Positions 6,651 through 14,221 of a stretch of DNA of 34,210 bases are shown here, in pieces. The position numbers and the translations under genes are program-made. Origin of the DNA: a bacterium. GTDB taxonomy: Bacteria; Patescibacteriota; Patescibacteriia; JAHIZJ01. Location of the stretch: assembly GCA_030699685.1 (NCBI GenBank), contig JAUYLJ010000011.1, positions 1-34,210 on the forward strand, given 5' to 3'. Under the pieces are notes generated by a model that made no database searches, was not told the origin of the DNA, and was given only the letters and a program-made list of their open reading frames with translations. Numbering within the stretch: the stretch's first letter is position 1; the number at the start of each line of letters is the position of its first letter.

Positions 6651-7714
6651 TAGTCTAGGTATTGAGCCTTATTACGCTTATGCTCCTCGAATGTTTTACC
6701 GAAGATGGTCTCGCCGCTTGGAGCGCTCAAGTAATAGAAAAATTCATTCGGTTCAGGGTTTACCACCGCTAATATACTCGATAATGATGGATTGCTGATA
6801 GGCCCGGGAGGCAGACCCTGGTGCAGATACGTATTGTACGGGGATTCGGTCTTGGTATCATCGATAGTCGGCTGCAACGAGTCCTTGCCTGTAACATAAT
6901 TGACTGTCGCATCCGACTGCAGGGGGATGCCGGCTTCCATCCGCCGGAGAAAGAGATCGGCCACCATGCGACGGTCGCGATCAGTCTGTACTTCTCTTTC
7001 CACGATCGACGCGAGAGTGATGGTCTCGTACACGCTGAGCCCGCTGTCCGCTATTTGAGCTCGCGCCTCTTCAGTCAGCTTCTGATCAAAATTACTCAGC
7101 ATTTTTTGGATGATCTGGGCGGGAGTAGCGTCTTTGAACACTCGATACGTGTCAGGAAAAAGATATCCCTCAAGACCCTGGTCAGCCGGCTTATCGATCA
7201 AGAATTCATACGTATCGCCTGGAATAATTTCCCGGGAATCCGTTACTTCAGTCTGCTCGATAAAAGCGCTTCGCAATTCATCCGCTTCGGCATCCAGACT
7301 CTCTGTAAACGTCTCTCCGTACAGCTCGGCAATTTGAGCGACAGTCCAGCCCTCCAGCACCCGGAAGGTGACCTCATTGGCGCCGACATCAACGACTCCT
7401 TCGGTGATGATATCAAGCGTCGTCCCCATGGACTGGCCCGTGTTGAGAAGATAATTACCAGCGAGAATTTTAGAGGCCAACCCCTCGATCCAGACATAAT
7501 ATTCAAACGCCGTGGCGCTCTTGATTATTCCCTCACCCTCCAGTCTAGCGGCTATCTCTTTCACTCCCATTCCCTCGCTAATTTCGATGTCCACCTCTCT
7601 GGCGTTGCCGGCGGAATCAGGAGCCTGAAGTAAGGTAGTAAAATACCAAAAGACAATGCCGCCCAGTGCGAGCAACCCGACAATTCCCGCGATGATAGCG
7701 TTGAGAATCTTCAT
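6650..7714 (-). CDS. mltG: Endolytic murein transglycosylase MltG (YceG-like)
   Basis: MltG cuts nascent glycan strands next to the membrane and so ends peptidoglycan polymerisation. A single N-terminal membrane helix (about 5-27) anchors it outside the cell. A LysM-like region follows (VDIEISEGMGVKEIAARLEG). The YceG core has LEGYLFPDTY (181-190), the catalytic Glu in TLASIVEREV (E239), PLQSDATVNY and SPYNTYLHQGLPPGPISNPS, all family hallmarks. Its 354 aa is standard. It lies 3 bases after manC and overlaps pyrH by one base, so the three are one operon. Confidence 0.95.
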   Translation of the reverse strand: MKILNAIIAGIVGLLALGGIVFWYFTTLLQAPDSAGNAREVDIEISEGMGVKEIAARLEGEGIIKSATAFEYYVWIEGLASKILAGNYLLNTGQSMGTTLDIITEGVVDVGANEVTFRVLEGWTVAQIAELYGETFTESLDAEADELRSAFIEQTEVTDSREIIPGDTYEFLIDKPADQGLEGYLFPDTYRVFKDATPAQIIQKMLSNFDQKLTEEARAQIADSGLSVYETITLASIVEREVQTDRDRRMVADLFLRRMEAGIPLQSDATVNYVTGKDSLQPTIDDTKTESPYNTYLHQGLPPGPISNPSLSSILAVVNPEPNEFFYYLSAPSGETIFGKTFEEHKRNKAQYLD

Positions 7715-7717
7715 ATT

Positions 7718-8794
7718 CTACAAATACTTCGCTTGCCGTCTCTTTTCCAGAAGCTCGACTATTTTTTTCACGTCCTGCGCCTGGTTCCTGTCACAAACCA
7801 GCAGCGCGTCCTTGGTGTCTATCACCACGATATTTTTCACTCCGACAGTAGCAATTAACTTGCCGGCAAGGCTATAAACCAGATTGCCAGATGAACCGAT
7901 GCTGATATGAGGACCTTTGACGACGTTATCGGATTCATCCTGCGATAAGACATCCTTGACCGTTCTCCAATTACCTATGTCCTGCCAGGTGAAACCTGCC
8001 GGCACCACCAGCATATTTTTCAATTTTTCCATGATGCCATAGTCAATTGAGATCTTTTCCATTCGGCTGAACTCCGCGCGGATCACAGCTTCTTCCCTGC
8101 GGCTTCCCATGGCTGACTGGATTTTCATAAGCGAACGATAGGTTTTGGGAAGATGTTTCTGGTACAGCGTCACGAGATGATCAACCTGCCAAAAAAACAT
8201 GGCCGGGTTCCAAAGGTAGTCCCATTGTCGAAGAAATTTCTCTGCCGTCTTCAAATCCGGCTTCTCGACAAAACGCTCGGCACGAAATACCTCATCCTTT
8301 CCATATGCCTTTTCCTGCCTTCCCATCTTGATGTACCCGTAACCAGTCTCGGGATAGGTCGGATTGACTCCGATCAACACAGTTTGCTTGGGGTGTTCCT
8401 GGGTCACGCGAGCGGCTAGTTTGACGAACTTCACGTACCGGCTAGCCGGCGAAATATAGTGATCCGTATTGGCGGTAAATACCACCTCCTTAGGATGACG
8501 CTTATGAATACGGACAGCGGCCAGACCAATGGCGGCAGCGGTATCTCTCCGCATCGGCTCCAGCGAGAAGTCCTTCACCTTGAATTTCGCGACTTGCCTT
8601 TGAATCAATCGATACTGCTCAATGCTTGTGGCTATCGTGATATCCCCCGGGCGGAGAAACTTCAACAAGCGCTTAAGCGTCATTTCAAGCAGGGTTTCCC
8701 GGCCCACGAGTGGCTGGGTTTGTTTAGGGTGTTGTTTGCGGGAAACGGGCCAAAGTCTGGTACCGCTTCCTCCTGAGAGGACGATTGCTTTCAT
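7718..8794 (-). CDS. manC: Mannose-1-phosphate guanylyltransferase
   Basis: The enzyme makes GDP-mannose from mannose-1-phosphate and GTP for glycans and polysaccharides. The N-terminal nucleotide-binding signature GGSGTRLWPVSRKQHPKQ (residues 8-25) is followed by EPMRRDTAAAIGLAA, the acceptor loop FVEKP and the metal/substrate region WNPAMFFW and FTWQDIGNW. At 358 aa it lacks the phosphomannose isomerase domain of bifunctional ManC. I chose the ATG at 8794, where MKAIVLSGG starts; an ATG six codons upstream is also possible. A TACACT box preceded by TGG ends 8 bases before this ATG on the minus strand, suggesting a nearly leaderless transcript. First gene of manC-mltG-pyrH. Confidence 0.92.
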   Translation of the reverse strand: MKAIVLSGGSGTRLWPVSRKQHPKQTQPLVGRETLLEMTLKRLLKFLRPGDITIATSIEQYRLIQRQVAKFKVKDFSLEPMRRDTAAAIGLAAVRIHKRHPKEVVFTANTDHYISPASRYVKFVKLAARVTQEHPKQTVLIGVNPTYPETGYGYIKMGRQEKAYGKDEVFRAERFVEKPDLKTAEKFLRQWDYLWNPAMFFWQVDHLVTLYQKHLPKTYRSLMKIQSAMGSRREEAVIRAEFSRMEKISIDYGIMEKLKNMLVVPAGFTWQDIGNWRTVKDVLSQDESDNVVKGPHISIGSSGNLVYSLAGKLIATVGVKNIVVIDTKDALLVCDRNQAQDVKKIVELLEKRRQAKYL

Positions 8795-8847
8795 ATTGTA
8801 TGAGTGTACCAAAAAATCATCAGCTTGTCTTGTGTGGGACTAGTCGC

Positions 8848-8872
8848 AAAAAAACTCTTTCGATCCGCGAAG
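8848..8872 (-). terminator. Weak intrinsic terminator candidate after pcm
   Basis: On the minus strand a short imperfect stem (CTTCG against CGAAAG) is followed by seven Ts. The stem is only four to five pairs, so the call is tentative. It is placed well, between the end of pcm and manC. Confidence 0.35.
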
Positions 8873-8930
8873 CCACCTGCCTGTCCGGTACGCAAAGAAT
8901 GGAGTTTCGTAACTTGTGTATTCGCTTTTT

Positions 8931-9563
8931 TCAGGAAGCGTCCGATTCAAGAGGCACAAAGGCGAATCCTGGATGGCGTTCTTCGTCAATCGAGCCGTCT
9001 TTTGACTTTTTCACCAACACGATATCGTTTCCCACCGGGATGACCATCCGACCCCGCGGCGCGAGCTGTTCAAGGAGGGCTGGCGGAATAGTATCAGTCG
9101 ACGCGGCCACGTGGATTCTGTCGTACGGCGACGCCTTTGGCCAGCCGCGGCTGCCATCGCCCAGAACAATGCTAAGATTTTTGTAACCATACGCCTCCGC
9201 GTTTTTTTGACCAAATTCTTTTAGCGACGCGAGAAGCTCAATGGCCGTCACTTTTCCTTTCTTTCCCGCCAGCTCCGCCAGTAAACAAGTGGTCCAGCCT
9301 GAACCAGCGCCCACGTCGAGAATATTCTGCCCGGGTTCCACCTGCAGCAACTCGAGCATAAACGCGACTGTATACGGCTGTGAATTGGTCTGCGCCTCCC
9401 CGATCGGAACCGGGGCGTCCATTTCCGACTCTGATTCAACCTCATCGGCAGTTTTATTAAAGCGTCTAAGGAAATCAGAACGGTTTACTTTTTCAAACGC
9501 CGCGATAAGCTCCGGGCTATGGAGAACCCTCTGATCGATAAGCTGCCGTATTCTCTGTTTCAT
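8931..9563 (-). CDS. pcm: Protein-L-isoaspartate O-methyltransferase
   Basis: Repairs isoaspartyl residues in damaged proteins with S-adenosylmethionine. The frame holds VPIGEAQTNSQPYTVAFMLELL (about 52-73), equivalent to the TISQPY segment of the family, then the SAM-binding loop LDVGAGSGWTTCLLAELAG (about 82-100), VTAIELLASL and VLGDGSRGWPKASPYDRIHVAA, ending with the APRGRMVIPVG strand. I chose the ATG at 9563 (MKQRIRQLID) because a hydrophobic N-terminal extension in the same frame would run through the promoter. Length is 210 aa, normal. It is transcribed alone and divergently from the CAP gene. Confidence 0.9.
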   Translation of the reverse strand: MKQRIRQLIDQRVLHSPELIAAFEKVNRSDFLRRFNKTADEVESESEMDAPVPIGEAQTNSQPYTVAFMLELLQVEPGQNILDVGAGSGWTTCLLAELAGKKGKVTAIELLASLKEFGQKNAEAYGYKNLSIVLGDGSRGWPKASPYDRIHVAASTDTIPPALLEQLAPRGRMVIPVGNDIVLVKKSKDGSIDEERHPGFAFVPLESDAS

Positions 9564-9564
9564 A

Positions 9565-9593
9565 TTGATTTTTAGCTCTATATATGATATACT
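9565..9593 (+). promoter_or_regulatory. Sigma70-type promoter for the CAP-domain gene
   Basis: TTGATT (9565-9570), a 17-base spacer and TATACT (9588-9593). Transcription would begin near 9600 and the ATG is at 9624. Confidence 0.65.
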
Positions 9594-9594
9594 G

Positions 9595-9623
9595 AGTATA
9601 GTAAAACAAAAACACAAATACAA
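9595..9623 (-). promoter_or_regulatory. Sigma70-type promoter for pcm
   Basis: On the minus strand TTGTAT (9618-9623), a 17-base spacer and TATACT (9595-9600). Its -10 box is a single base away from the -10 of the divergent CAP promoter, so polymerase can hardly occupy both at once. Confidence 0.55.
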
Positions 9624-10472
9624 ATGCATTGGCAGCTCCGCAAGGGGCGTAGGCTCCGATTATCTTTCGGGATTTTTACGGCATTCCTGATAGGCATGCC
9701 GCTTTGGTCATGCCAGGAAGCGCGAGCGGATGTCGTCCATCCGGTGCACGATATCGTTGTACTGACAAACCAGGAGAGGTTGAAACATTCACTCACTCCT
9801 CTGTCAGTCAATTCCCAATTGACGCAGGCCGCACACAATAAGGCTGCCGACATGCTGGCCAATAATTACTTTGACCACATCAGCCCCGACGGCCGGCAAG
9901 CTTGGAACTTCATTGATTCCGCCGGCTATCCTTACGTCTACGCTGGAGAAAATCTGGCGATAAATTTTCATGACCCCTTCACCACCATCCAAGGTTGGAT
10001 GGATAGTCCGGGGCATCGTGAAAATCTTCTATACCCTCATTTCCAAGAAATCGGCATTGCCACCCACAGCGGACAGCTCAATGGCCAGCCCGTCACTTTG
10101 ACAGTCCAAATGTTTGGCAGTCGCGATGACTATCAGGCAACACGGCAGATCTTACGCGACGCTCAAGAAACGCCTCAGCAGACTGAAGCGCTGGTGGACG
10201 CGCGAGACAGGGATTGGAACGGATCCAGCGGGTATGTCGCCTCAGCCGTTTCTCTGACGCGCATCAGTGAAAATTACTACTCAGGAGAATCAGCTATTCA
10301 AGCTTGGCTGATGGTCTCATCCTACGGCTCTCTGCTTGTGCTGGTGCTGTTTTGGACGACCAGCGCTGGCCTGCGATTAAAAGTAAGGCATCGGCTGGTC
10401 AAAGCCGTGCTTTATTCAATTACTCCGATCACGAGAAGCAGGATGAGAAGAGCACTCAACCCAAACCGATAG
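9624..10472 (+). CDS. Secreted/membrane-anchored CAP (SCP/YkwD-like) domain protein
   Basis: A basic N-terminus and hydrophobic core (about 13-28) followed by ARADVV form a likely signal peptide. Residues about 42-165 are a bacterial CAP domain: LTNQERLKHSLTPLSVNSQL, AAHNKAADMLANNYFDH (His71 and His85), AGENLA (Glu109) and GWMDSPGHRENLL (His131), the conserved cavity His/Glu set. A second hydrophobic segment at about 234-252 followed by basic residues suggests a C-terminal membrane anchor. The function of bacterial CAP proteins is mostly unknown; cell-wall or secreted peptidase roles have been proposed. The last 61 bases overlap the 3' end of uppP on the other strand. Confidence 0.88.
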   Translation: MHWQLRKGRRLRLSFGIFTAFLIGMPLWSCQEARADVVHPVHDIVVLTNQERLKHSLTPLSVNSQLTQAAHNKAADMLANNYFDHISPDGRQAWNFIDSAGYPYVYAGENLAINFHDPFTTIQGWMDSPGHRENLLYPHFQEIGIATHSGQLNGQPVTLTVQMFGSRDDYQATRQILRDAQETPQQTEALVDARDRDWNGSSGYVASAVSLTRISENYYSGESAIQAWLMVSSYGSLLVLVLFWTTSAGLRLKVRHRLVKAVLYSITPITRSRMRRALNPNR

Positions 10473-11236
10473 TACGCAAATACCGTGAGAGGCTTCGTTC
10501 GCAAGAACGCGAGCAAATACGCCACCGCCAAGTATCCGCTGATGGCGCTGGCCAAAAAGCCGATCGCGTAGATGCCCCAGTTCTCGGCCACAGCGCCCGA
10601 CTGAAGCATTTCAGCCGTTTTTTTTATTCCCGCGCCTAAAATTATGGGCATGGATAGGAGAAAAGCGAAACGAGCTGCCGCTTCCCGCTTCAATCCGGCG
10701 GTCAAACCTGCTATAATTGTTATCCCCGACCGGGAAACTCCGGGGATCAATGCGATGGCTTGAGCAAAACCAATCCAGATCGCGGAACCCGCGCCCGCTT
10801 CGCTAAGGTCACGACGATGACTGGCCCATTTTTCCACTATTAGAAACAGCACGCCGCCAATCGCGAGTGTCGCTACCACCACCCAGACAGAGCGGAAAGC
10901 GGACTCAATGACACCTTCAACGGCAAATCCGATTGCCGCCGCCGGGATTGTTCCGATCGCTATCCACCAGGCTATTCTCTGATCGGCATTACCGCGTATA
11001 TTCCATCGGACAAAGCTCTGGAAAAACGCCCTGATATACCGTATAATTTCAGAACGGAAGTACACGATCAGTGAAAATAGGGTGCCAAAGTGCAAAACCA
11101 CGTCAAATCCGAGATCCGATACGATGTCCAAGGGCAAGATTGAATGGAGTATGACCAAATGCCCGCTGCTCGATATCGGCAAAAACTCAGCCAAACCCTG
11201 AACGATTCCGTAGACTATTGAAGAAATAATTTCCAC
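10412..11236 (-). CDS. uppP: Undecaprenyl-diphosphatase UppP (BacA family)
   Basis: Dephosphorylates undecaprenyl diphosphate so that the lipid carrier can be reused in wall synthesis. The first motif is GIVQGLAEFLPISSSGHL near the N-terminus; the second, PGVSRSGITIIAGL, holds the catalytic Ser and Arg. About eight hydrophobic helices are visible. I prefer a GTG at 11236, which leaves nine residues before GIVQG as in many family members and avoids overlap with the divergent gene. A TTG at 11251 would add five residues and overlap that gene by 13 bases. The 3' end overlaps the CAP gene by 61 bases. Confidence 0.93.
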   Translation of the reverse strand: MEIISSIVYGIVQGLAEFLPISSSGHLVILHSILPLDIVSDLGFDVVLHFGTLFSLIVYFRSEIIRYIRAFFQSFVRWNIRGNADQRIAWWIAIGTIPAAAIGFAVEGVIESAFRSVWVVVATLAIGGVLFLIVEKWASHRRDLSEAGAGSAIWIGFAQAIALIPGVSRSGITIIAGLTAGLKREAAARFAFLLSMPIILGAGIKKTAEMLQSGAVAENWGIYAIGFLASAISGYLAVAYLLAFLRTKPLTVFAYYRFGLSALLILLLVIGVIE

Positions 11237-11238
11237 GA

Positions 11239-11676
11239 ATGGATTTCCCAAATATACTTATAGCGTCCCTCACTGCGGGTATTCTCACTCAATTATTCAA
11301 ATTCGTCAATGAAGCACGGCACGGGAAGATCAAGTGGAATATCCTCAACAGCTACGGCGGCATGCCGTCCGCCCACACCGCCTTTGTCGCCGGCCTATCC
11401 ACGGCGGTGGGCATCAGCGAGGGCCTTGCTTCCGCTGAATTTGCCATTGCCTTCATCCTCTCGTTGCTGATTGCCCGTGACGCGATAGGTTTTCGGCGAT
11501 ATCTCGGTACTCATGGACGCGTGATTAACATGCTCACGCGGGAATTACCGGATGGCGAAGAATTAAAATATCCATTGCAGCTGCGCGAACGGATCGGTCA
11601 CACTCCGCTGGAAGCGGCTGTTGGCGCCTTGGTCGGCATCGGAGTCAGCGCAGCCTATTATGTGTTCATATTCTAG
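11239..11676 (+). CDS. Divergent PAP2 family membrane protein (DUF212/YuiD-like)
   Basis: This 145-aa protein has four to five hydrophobic segments and the family core SYGGMPSAHTAFVAGLSTAVG, followed by ARDAIGFRRYLGTHGRVINML. The family is distantly related to PAP2 lipid phosphatases; the SAH element resembles a PAP2 catalytic motif, but the enzymatic role is not established. It is divergent from uppP with start codons nearly touching, and both act (or may act) on membrane lipid phosphates, so a shared task in isoprenoid or phospholipid turnover is a reasonable inference. Its last four bases overlap the end of mutM. Confidence 0.85.
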   Translation: MDFPNILIASLTAGILTQLFKFVNEARHGKIKWNILNSYGGMPSAHTAFVAGLSTAVGISEGLASAEFAIAFILSLLIARDAIGFRRYLGTHGRVINMLTRELPDGEELKYPLQLRERIGHTPLEAAVGALVGIGVSAAYYVFIF

Positions 11677-12542
11677 CGCTGACAGACCGGGCAAAAATGG
11701 CTTGAACGCCCCCCTTGCTTGACCCGACGTATGACCGTGCCACAACGACGGCAGGGTTGATTTTCGCGTCCGTAGACTTTCAGGTGCTTATTCATACCAC
11801 CGCTGACGCTGGCGCCCGAATCATCGTACCGACGGGTGGTGCCGCGAGCCGCTATCGCCTGCTGGATTACCTTTGGTATCGACTGGAATATCAAGAGCTT
11901 CTCTTTTTGCGTCAACCCTCCGGCCAAGCGAGTTGGCTTCACTTTCGCGCAAAACAGCACTTCATCAACGTAAATATTGCCTAAGCCCGCCACAACTGAT
12001 TGGTCGAGCAAAATGGATTTGATGCTGGACCGCGATCGTCGTTTGAGTGAGGAAAAAAAGCTGTCTGGTGAAAATGCCGCGTCAGAGGGCTCGGGTCCAA
12101 TTTTTTTCTTTAGAATAAACTCGGCCATCTCTTGATCAGGAATAAGCCTGACATAGCCAAACTGCCTCAAATCGTTGAAATACAGCACGCTGCCGTTGTC
12201 AAAATGAAAAATAATATGGGAGAAGCGATTTGGCAATTTTTCAGTCCCGCCTGGTATCATATGTCCCCCGCTTCGCAGACTCCCATCGGGGAATTGAAGC
12301 ACGAGTTGTCCGGTCATTTTCAAATGCATAACCAGGGTCCATCCGCGCGACAGCCTAAACAAAAGTATTTTAGCCCGTCTGCTCAAACCAAGGATGTTTT
12401 TGCTCTTCACGGCGGCAATAAACCGCTTCGAGCTGCCCTGAACCATCTTAGGCAAAAGAACAATAGCCTTTGTAATCCTGCGTCCTACAAGGTAAGGGCG
12501 CAAATCATTGACCACTGTTTCGACTTCAGGTAATTCTGGCAC
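11673..12542 (-). CDS. mutM: Formamidopyrimidine-DNA glycosylase (Fpg)
   Basis: Removes 8-oxoguanine and ring-opened purines and cuts the abasic site. The N-terminus MPELPEVETVV supplies the catalytic Pro2 and Glu3. The helix-two-turn-helix segment has QSVVAGLGNIYVDEVLF. The C-terminal zinc finger uses Cys264, Cys267, Cys284 and Cys287 (C-x2-C-x16-C-x2-C). The Lys in AILLPKMVQGSSKR and the basic AAVKSKNILGLSRRAK region match the DNA-binding face. 289 aa is a little longer than the usual 270. It follows the HEAT-repeat gene by 6 bases and is probably last in its transcript. Confidence 0.96.
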   Translation of the reverse strand: MPELPEVETVVNDLRPYLVGRRITKAIVLLPKMVQGSSKRFIAAVKSKNILGLSRRAKILLFRLSRGWTLVMHLKMTGQLVLQFPDGSLRSGGHMIPGGTEKLPNRFSHIIFHFDNGSVLYFNDLRQFGYVRLIPDQEMAEFILKKKIGPEPSDAAFSPDSFFSSLKRRSRSSIKSILLDQSVVAGLGNIYVDEVLFCAKVKPTRLAGGLTQKEKLLIFQSIPKVIQQAIAARGTTRRYDDSGASVSGGMNKHLKVYGRENQPCRRCGTVIRRVKQGGRSSHFCPVCQR

Positions 12543-12548
12543 TTTTGA

Positions 12549-13013
12549 TTATTTCAGAACTGAGAGGATACCCTGCGTGTGACGCGCTTTTATCACCACA
12601 AAGGAAGAAGCGTCGCTCAAAGCGTCCTGGGTCAATCTCTCGGCTCGACGGCAATATCCACTGTTTCTTCGGCAAAAATCTTCCAAAGCGGCCAAGGCCT
12701 CGTGCCGCACTCCGGAGTCATAGTCTCGCATCGCCTCCACGATGGATTCAAACAAAAGATTGCGCAAAAACGCGCTTGGCGGCTGACTACGGCCCATGGT
12801 AATGACGGCAGTTTTTCTTACGCTGACGCTTTCGCTCTTCAACAACTCGCTCAATTGTCCCAGCAATCGCCGCTGTTCCGCTCGGCGAATGTGCGGGGCA
12901 ATTTTGCGCACGGATGAAGTTGCGCACCATACCGCCTGAAATGTCTTGTCGCAAAGCCCTTGTAATGCCTCCCGGCTAAAATCTTGCAAAGGTTTTGAAC
13001 TGATTTTTGCCAC
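12549..13013 (-). CDS. Small HEAT-repeat-like helical protein
   Basis: The 154-aa chain is almost all helix and shows HEAT-style units: LLKSESVSVRKTAVITMGR, EAMRDYDSGVRHEALAALEDF and DALSDASSFVVIKARHTQGIL. Each has the S/D-xx-VR-xx-A pattern of the second helix. No membrane segment or signal is seen. HEAT proteins are scaffolds for protein binding; no partner can be named. It sits directly before mutM and 15 bases after a small membrane protein, in one apparent transcript. Confidence 0.6.
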   Translation of the reverse strand: MAKISSKPLQDFSREALQGLCDKTFQAVWCATSSVRKIAPHIRRAEQRRLLGQLSELLKSESVSVRKTAVITMGRSQPPSAFLRNLLFESIVEAMRDYDSGVRHEALAALEDFCRRNSGYCRRAERLTQDALSDASSFVVIKARHTQGILSVLK

Positions 13014-13028
13014 AAGAAAATATCTCCT

Positions 13029-13358
13029 CTACGCGGCGTCCACTATCATCCAAATGAAGAGCACGATGAAGAAAAGGCCCAGCAGAGTACCAAGCGATGT
13101 AAGTGAAGCGAGGACTGCTTCATGAAATTTATTCTTCAGGACAAGAAACATAGGATAGCCAAACACCACTAGCGCCGATATACCAGCGCTAAAGACAAAC
13201 AAAAACAGAAAGGCTAGGCTGGATAAAGCAGCCGAAGAATCCGCCGACTTGAACCACTGCTCGATATATCTCATGAATACGGCCACCACCGAGATAAATA
13301 CGCCCTCAAGCAGCCCGGCTGCCACTCCGATTTTTACGGTCGATATTTCGTGCTTCAT
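13029..13358 (-). CDS. Small integral membrane protein (109 aa)
   Basis: I chose the ATG at 13358 because a GGAGG ribosome-binding site (complement of 13364-13368) precedes it by 5 bases and overlaps the stop codon of the upstream gene. The upstream in-frame Met would not be served by this SD. Three long hydrophobic segments are visible (about 8-30, 45-72 and 83-107) with a soluble charged loop (EQWFKSADSS). I do not recognise a family. Stop-start overlap makes translational coupling to the upstream gene likely. Confidence 0.65.
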   Translation of the reverse strand: MKHEISTVKIGVAAGLLEGVFISVVAVFMRYIEQWFKSADSSAALSSLAFLFLFVFSAGISALVVFGYPMFLVLKNKFHEAVLASLTSLGTLLGLFFIVLFIWMIVDAA

Positions 13359-13359
13359 G

Positions 13360-13689
13360 CTATCCTCCAAATGATTCGCCGGGTTCCACTTCCACCCAGG
13401 AATCGTAACCTGAATTAAATGTAAACGCTTTTAATGTCCTAACAAACTCGCTGTCCGAATATTGCCGCTGAATACTCTTATCCGAACCAATCCGTTTTGA
13501 CCCAAAGCCTTTTTCACTGAGTACCACCGGCCTGACAATATATTCAAGCTTCATTCGTCCTATGGGGCCGTCAAACTCAATTGTCTCTATGGTTCCCGGC
13601 TCATCAGAAAACTCCTCTTTTCTTTCATCGAGAATCGTAAACCCGTCCTTGATTCTGCCTTTGATCTCCTCCCAACGTTCTTCAGTCAT
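13360..13689 (-). CDS. Conserved hypothetical protein (109 aa)
   Basis: Opens MTEERWEEIKGRIKDGF and contains IETIEFDGPIGRMKLEYIVRP and RQYSDSEFVRTLKAFTFN. Predicted as a small soluble alpha/beta protein; no motif allows a function. A TATACT box ends 6 bases before the ATG, so the message may be leaderless. First gene of a likely four-gene transcript with the small membrane protein, the HEAT protein and mutM. Confidence 0.65.
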   Translation of the reverse strand: MTEERWEEIKGRIKDGFTILDERKEEFSDEPGTIETIEFDGPIGRMKLEYIVRPVVLSEKGFGSKRIGSDKSIQRQYSDSEFVRTLKAFTFNSGYDSWVEVEPGESFGG

Positions 13690-13695
13690 GAGCCT

Positions 13696-13725
13696 AGTAT
13701 ACTAAATTTCGATGCGGGCGGGCAA
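13696..13725 (-). promoter_or_regulatory. Promoter directly abutting the start codon at 13689
   Basis: On the minus strand TTGCCC (13720-13725), an 18-base spacer and TATACT (13696-13701), then only 6 bases before the ATG. The transcript would start at or within one or two bases of the start codon. Confidence 0.55.
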
Positions 13726-13732
13726 CTGGTCG

Positions 13733-14089
13733 TCAACGATTTTTTATCTCTTCGATATCCCTGTGGATTTTTTCCAGCTTTTGCTTCACATCGGTTAATT
13801 GTTGGTCAGCGTGAAGGTCGGCTTGATAATCCGCTTCATCACGGATATCGTCGCGGGATGCCATGCGATTAGAATACATAAGCAGCACCATGCCAAGATA
13901 AATCGCCTCCAAAGAGACAATCAGTGTTAATAAATCCACTTCAAGATCAAACCAAAACCAGACGAAAAACCAGATGCTATGGAGAATAATCGCCCACCAG
14001 GATCCAAAAAACGACGCAATGGCGTTGGCCATCTTGTCCAGAAAGCTCTGAGGGTGTCCAATCCTTTTGCGCAGGTCTTTGAATTCCAT
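13733..14089 (-). CDS. DUF1003 family membrane protein
   Basis: The 118 aa show the DUF1003 pattern: LDKMANAIASFFGSWWAII, a first membrane helix (IILHSIWFFVWFWFD), LLTLIVSLEAIYLGMVLLM as second helix, then NRMASRDDIRDEADYQADLH and a charged coiled-coil tail (VKQKLEKIHRDIEEIKNR). Family members have two membrane helices and a cytoplasmic coiled coil; their role is not established. It has its own promoter at 14118-14146 and lies 43 bases upstream of the next gene's start. Confidence 0.88.
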   Translation of the reverse strand: MEFKDLRKRIGHPQSFLDKMANAIASFFGSWWAIILHSIWFFVWFWFDLEVDLLTLIVSLEAIYLGMVLLMYSNRMASRDDIRDEADYQADLHADQQLTDVKQKLEKIHRDIEEIKNR

Positions 14090-14117
14090 GGCAATGATGT
14101 TATGAATCTACAACAGT

Positions 14118-14146
14118 AGTATACGTTTTTTTGCCTGAAATGGGAA
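14118..14146 (-). promoter_or_regulatory. Sigma70-type promoter for the DUF1003 gene
   Basis: On the minus strand TTCCCA (14141-14146), a 17-base spacer, TATACT (14118-14123). Start would fall near 14111, about 22 bases before the ATG at 14089. Confidence 0.6.
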
Positions 14147-14179
14147 TACGCGGCCTTTGAAGCGTATTGATTTGAACCG

Positions 14180-14214
14180 AAAAAACGATTGACCTTTTGG
14201 TTAATAGTTCAATC
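14180..14214 (-). terminator. Intrinsic terminator of the long operon ending with the EamA gene
   Basis: On the minus strand GATTGA and TCAATC close a stem with an inner ACC/GGT pairing, followed by G and six Ts (complement of 14180-14185). It begins 8 bases beyond the stop of the EamA gene. Confidence 0.7.
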
Positions 14215-14221
14215 TTAAACA

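Noticed and set aside
6821-7633. 270-aa open frame on the plus strand
   Set aside because: Antisense to mltG, which has every family motif.
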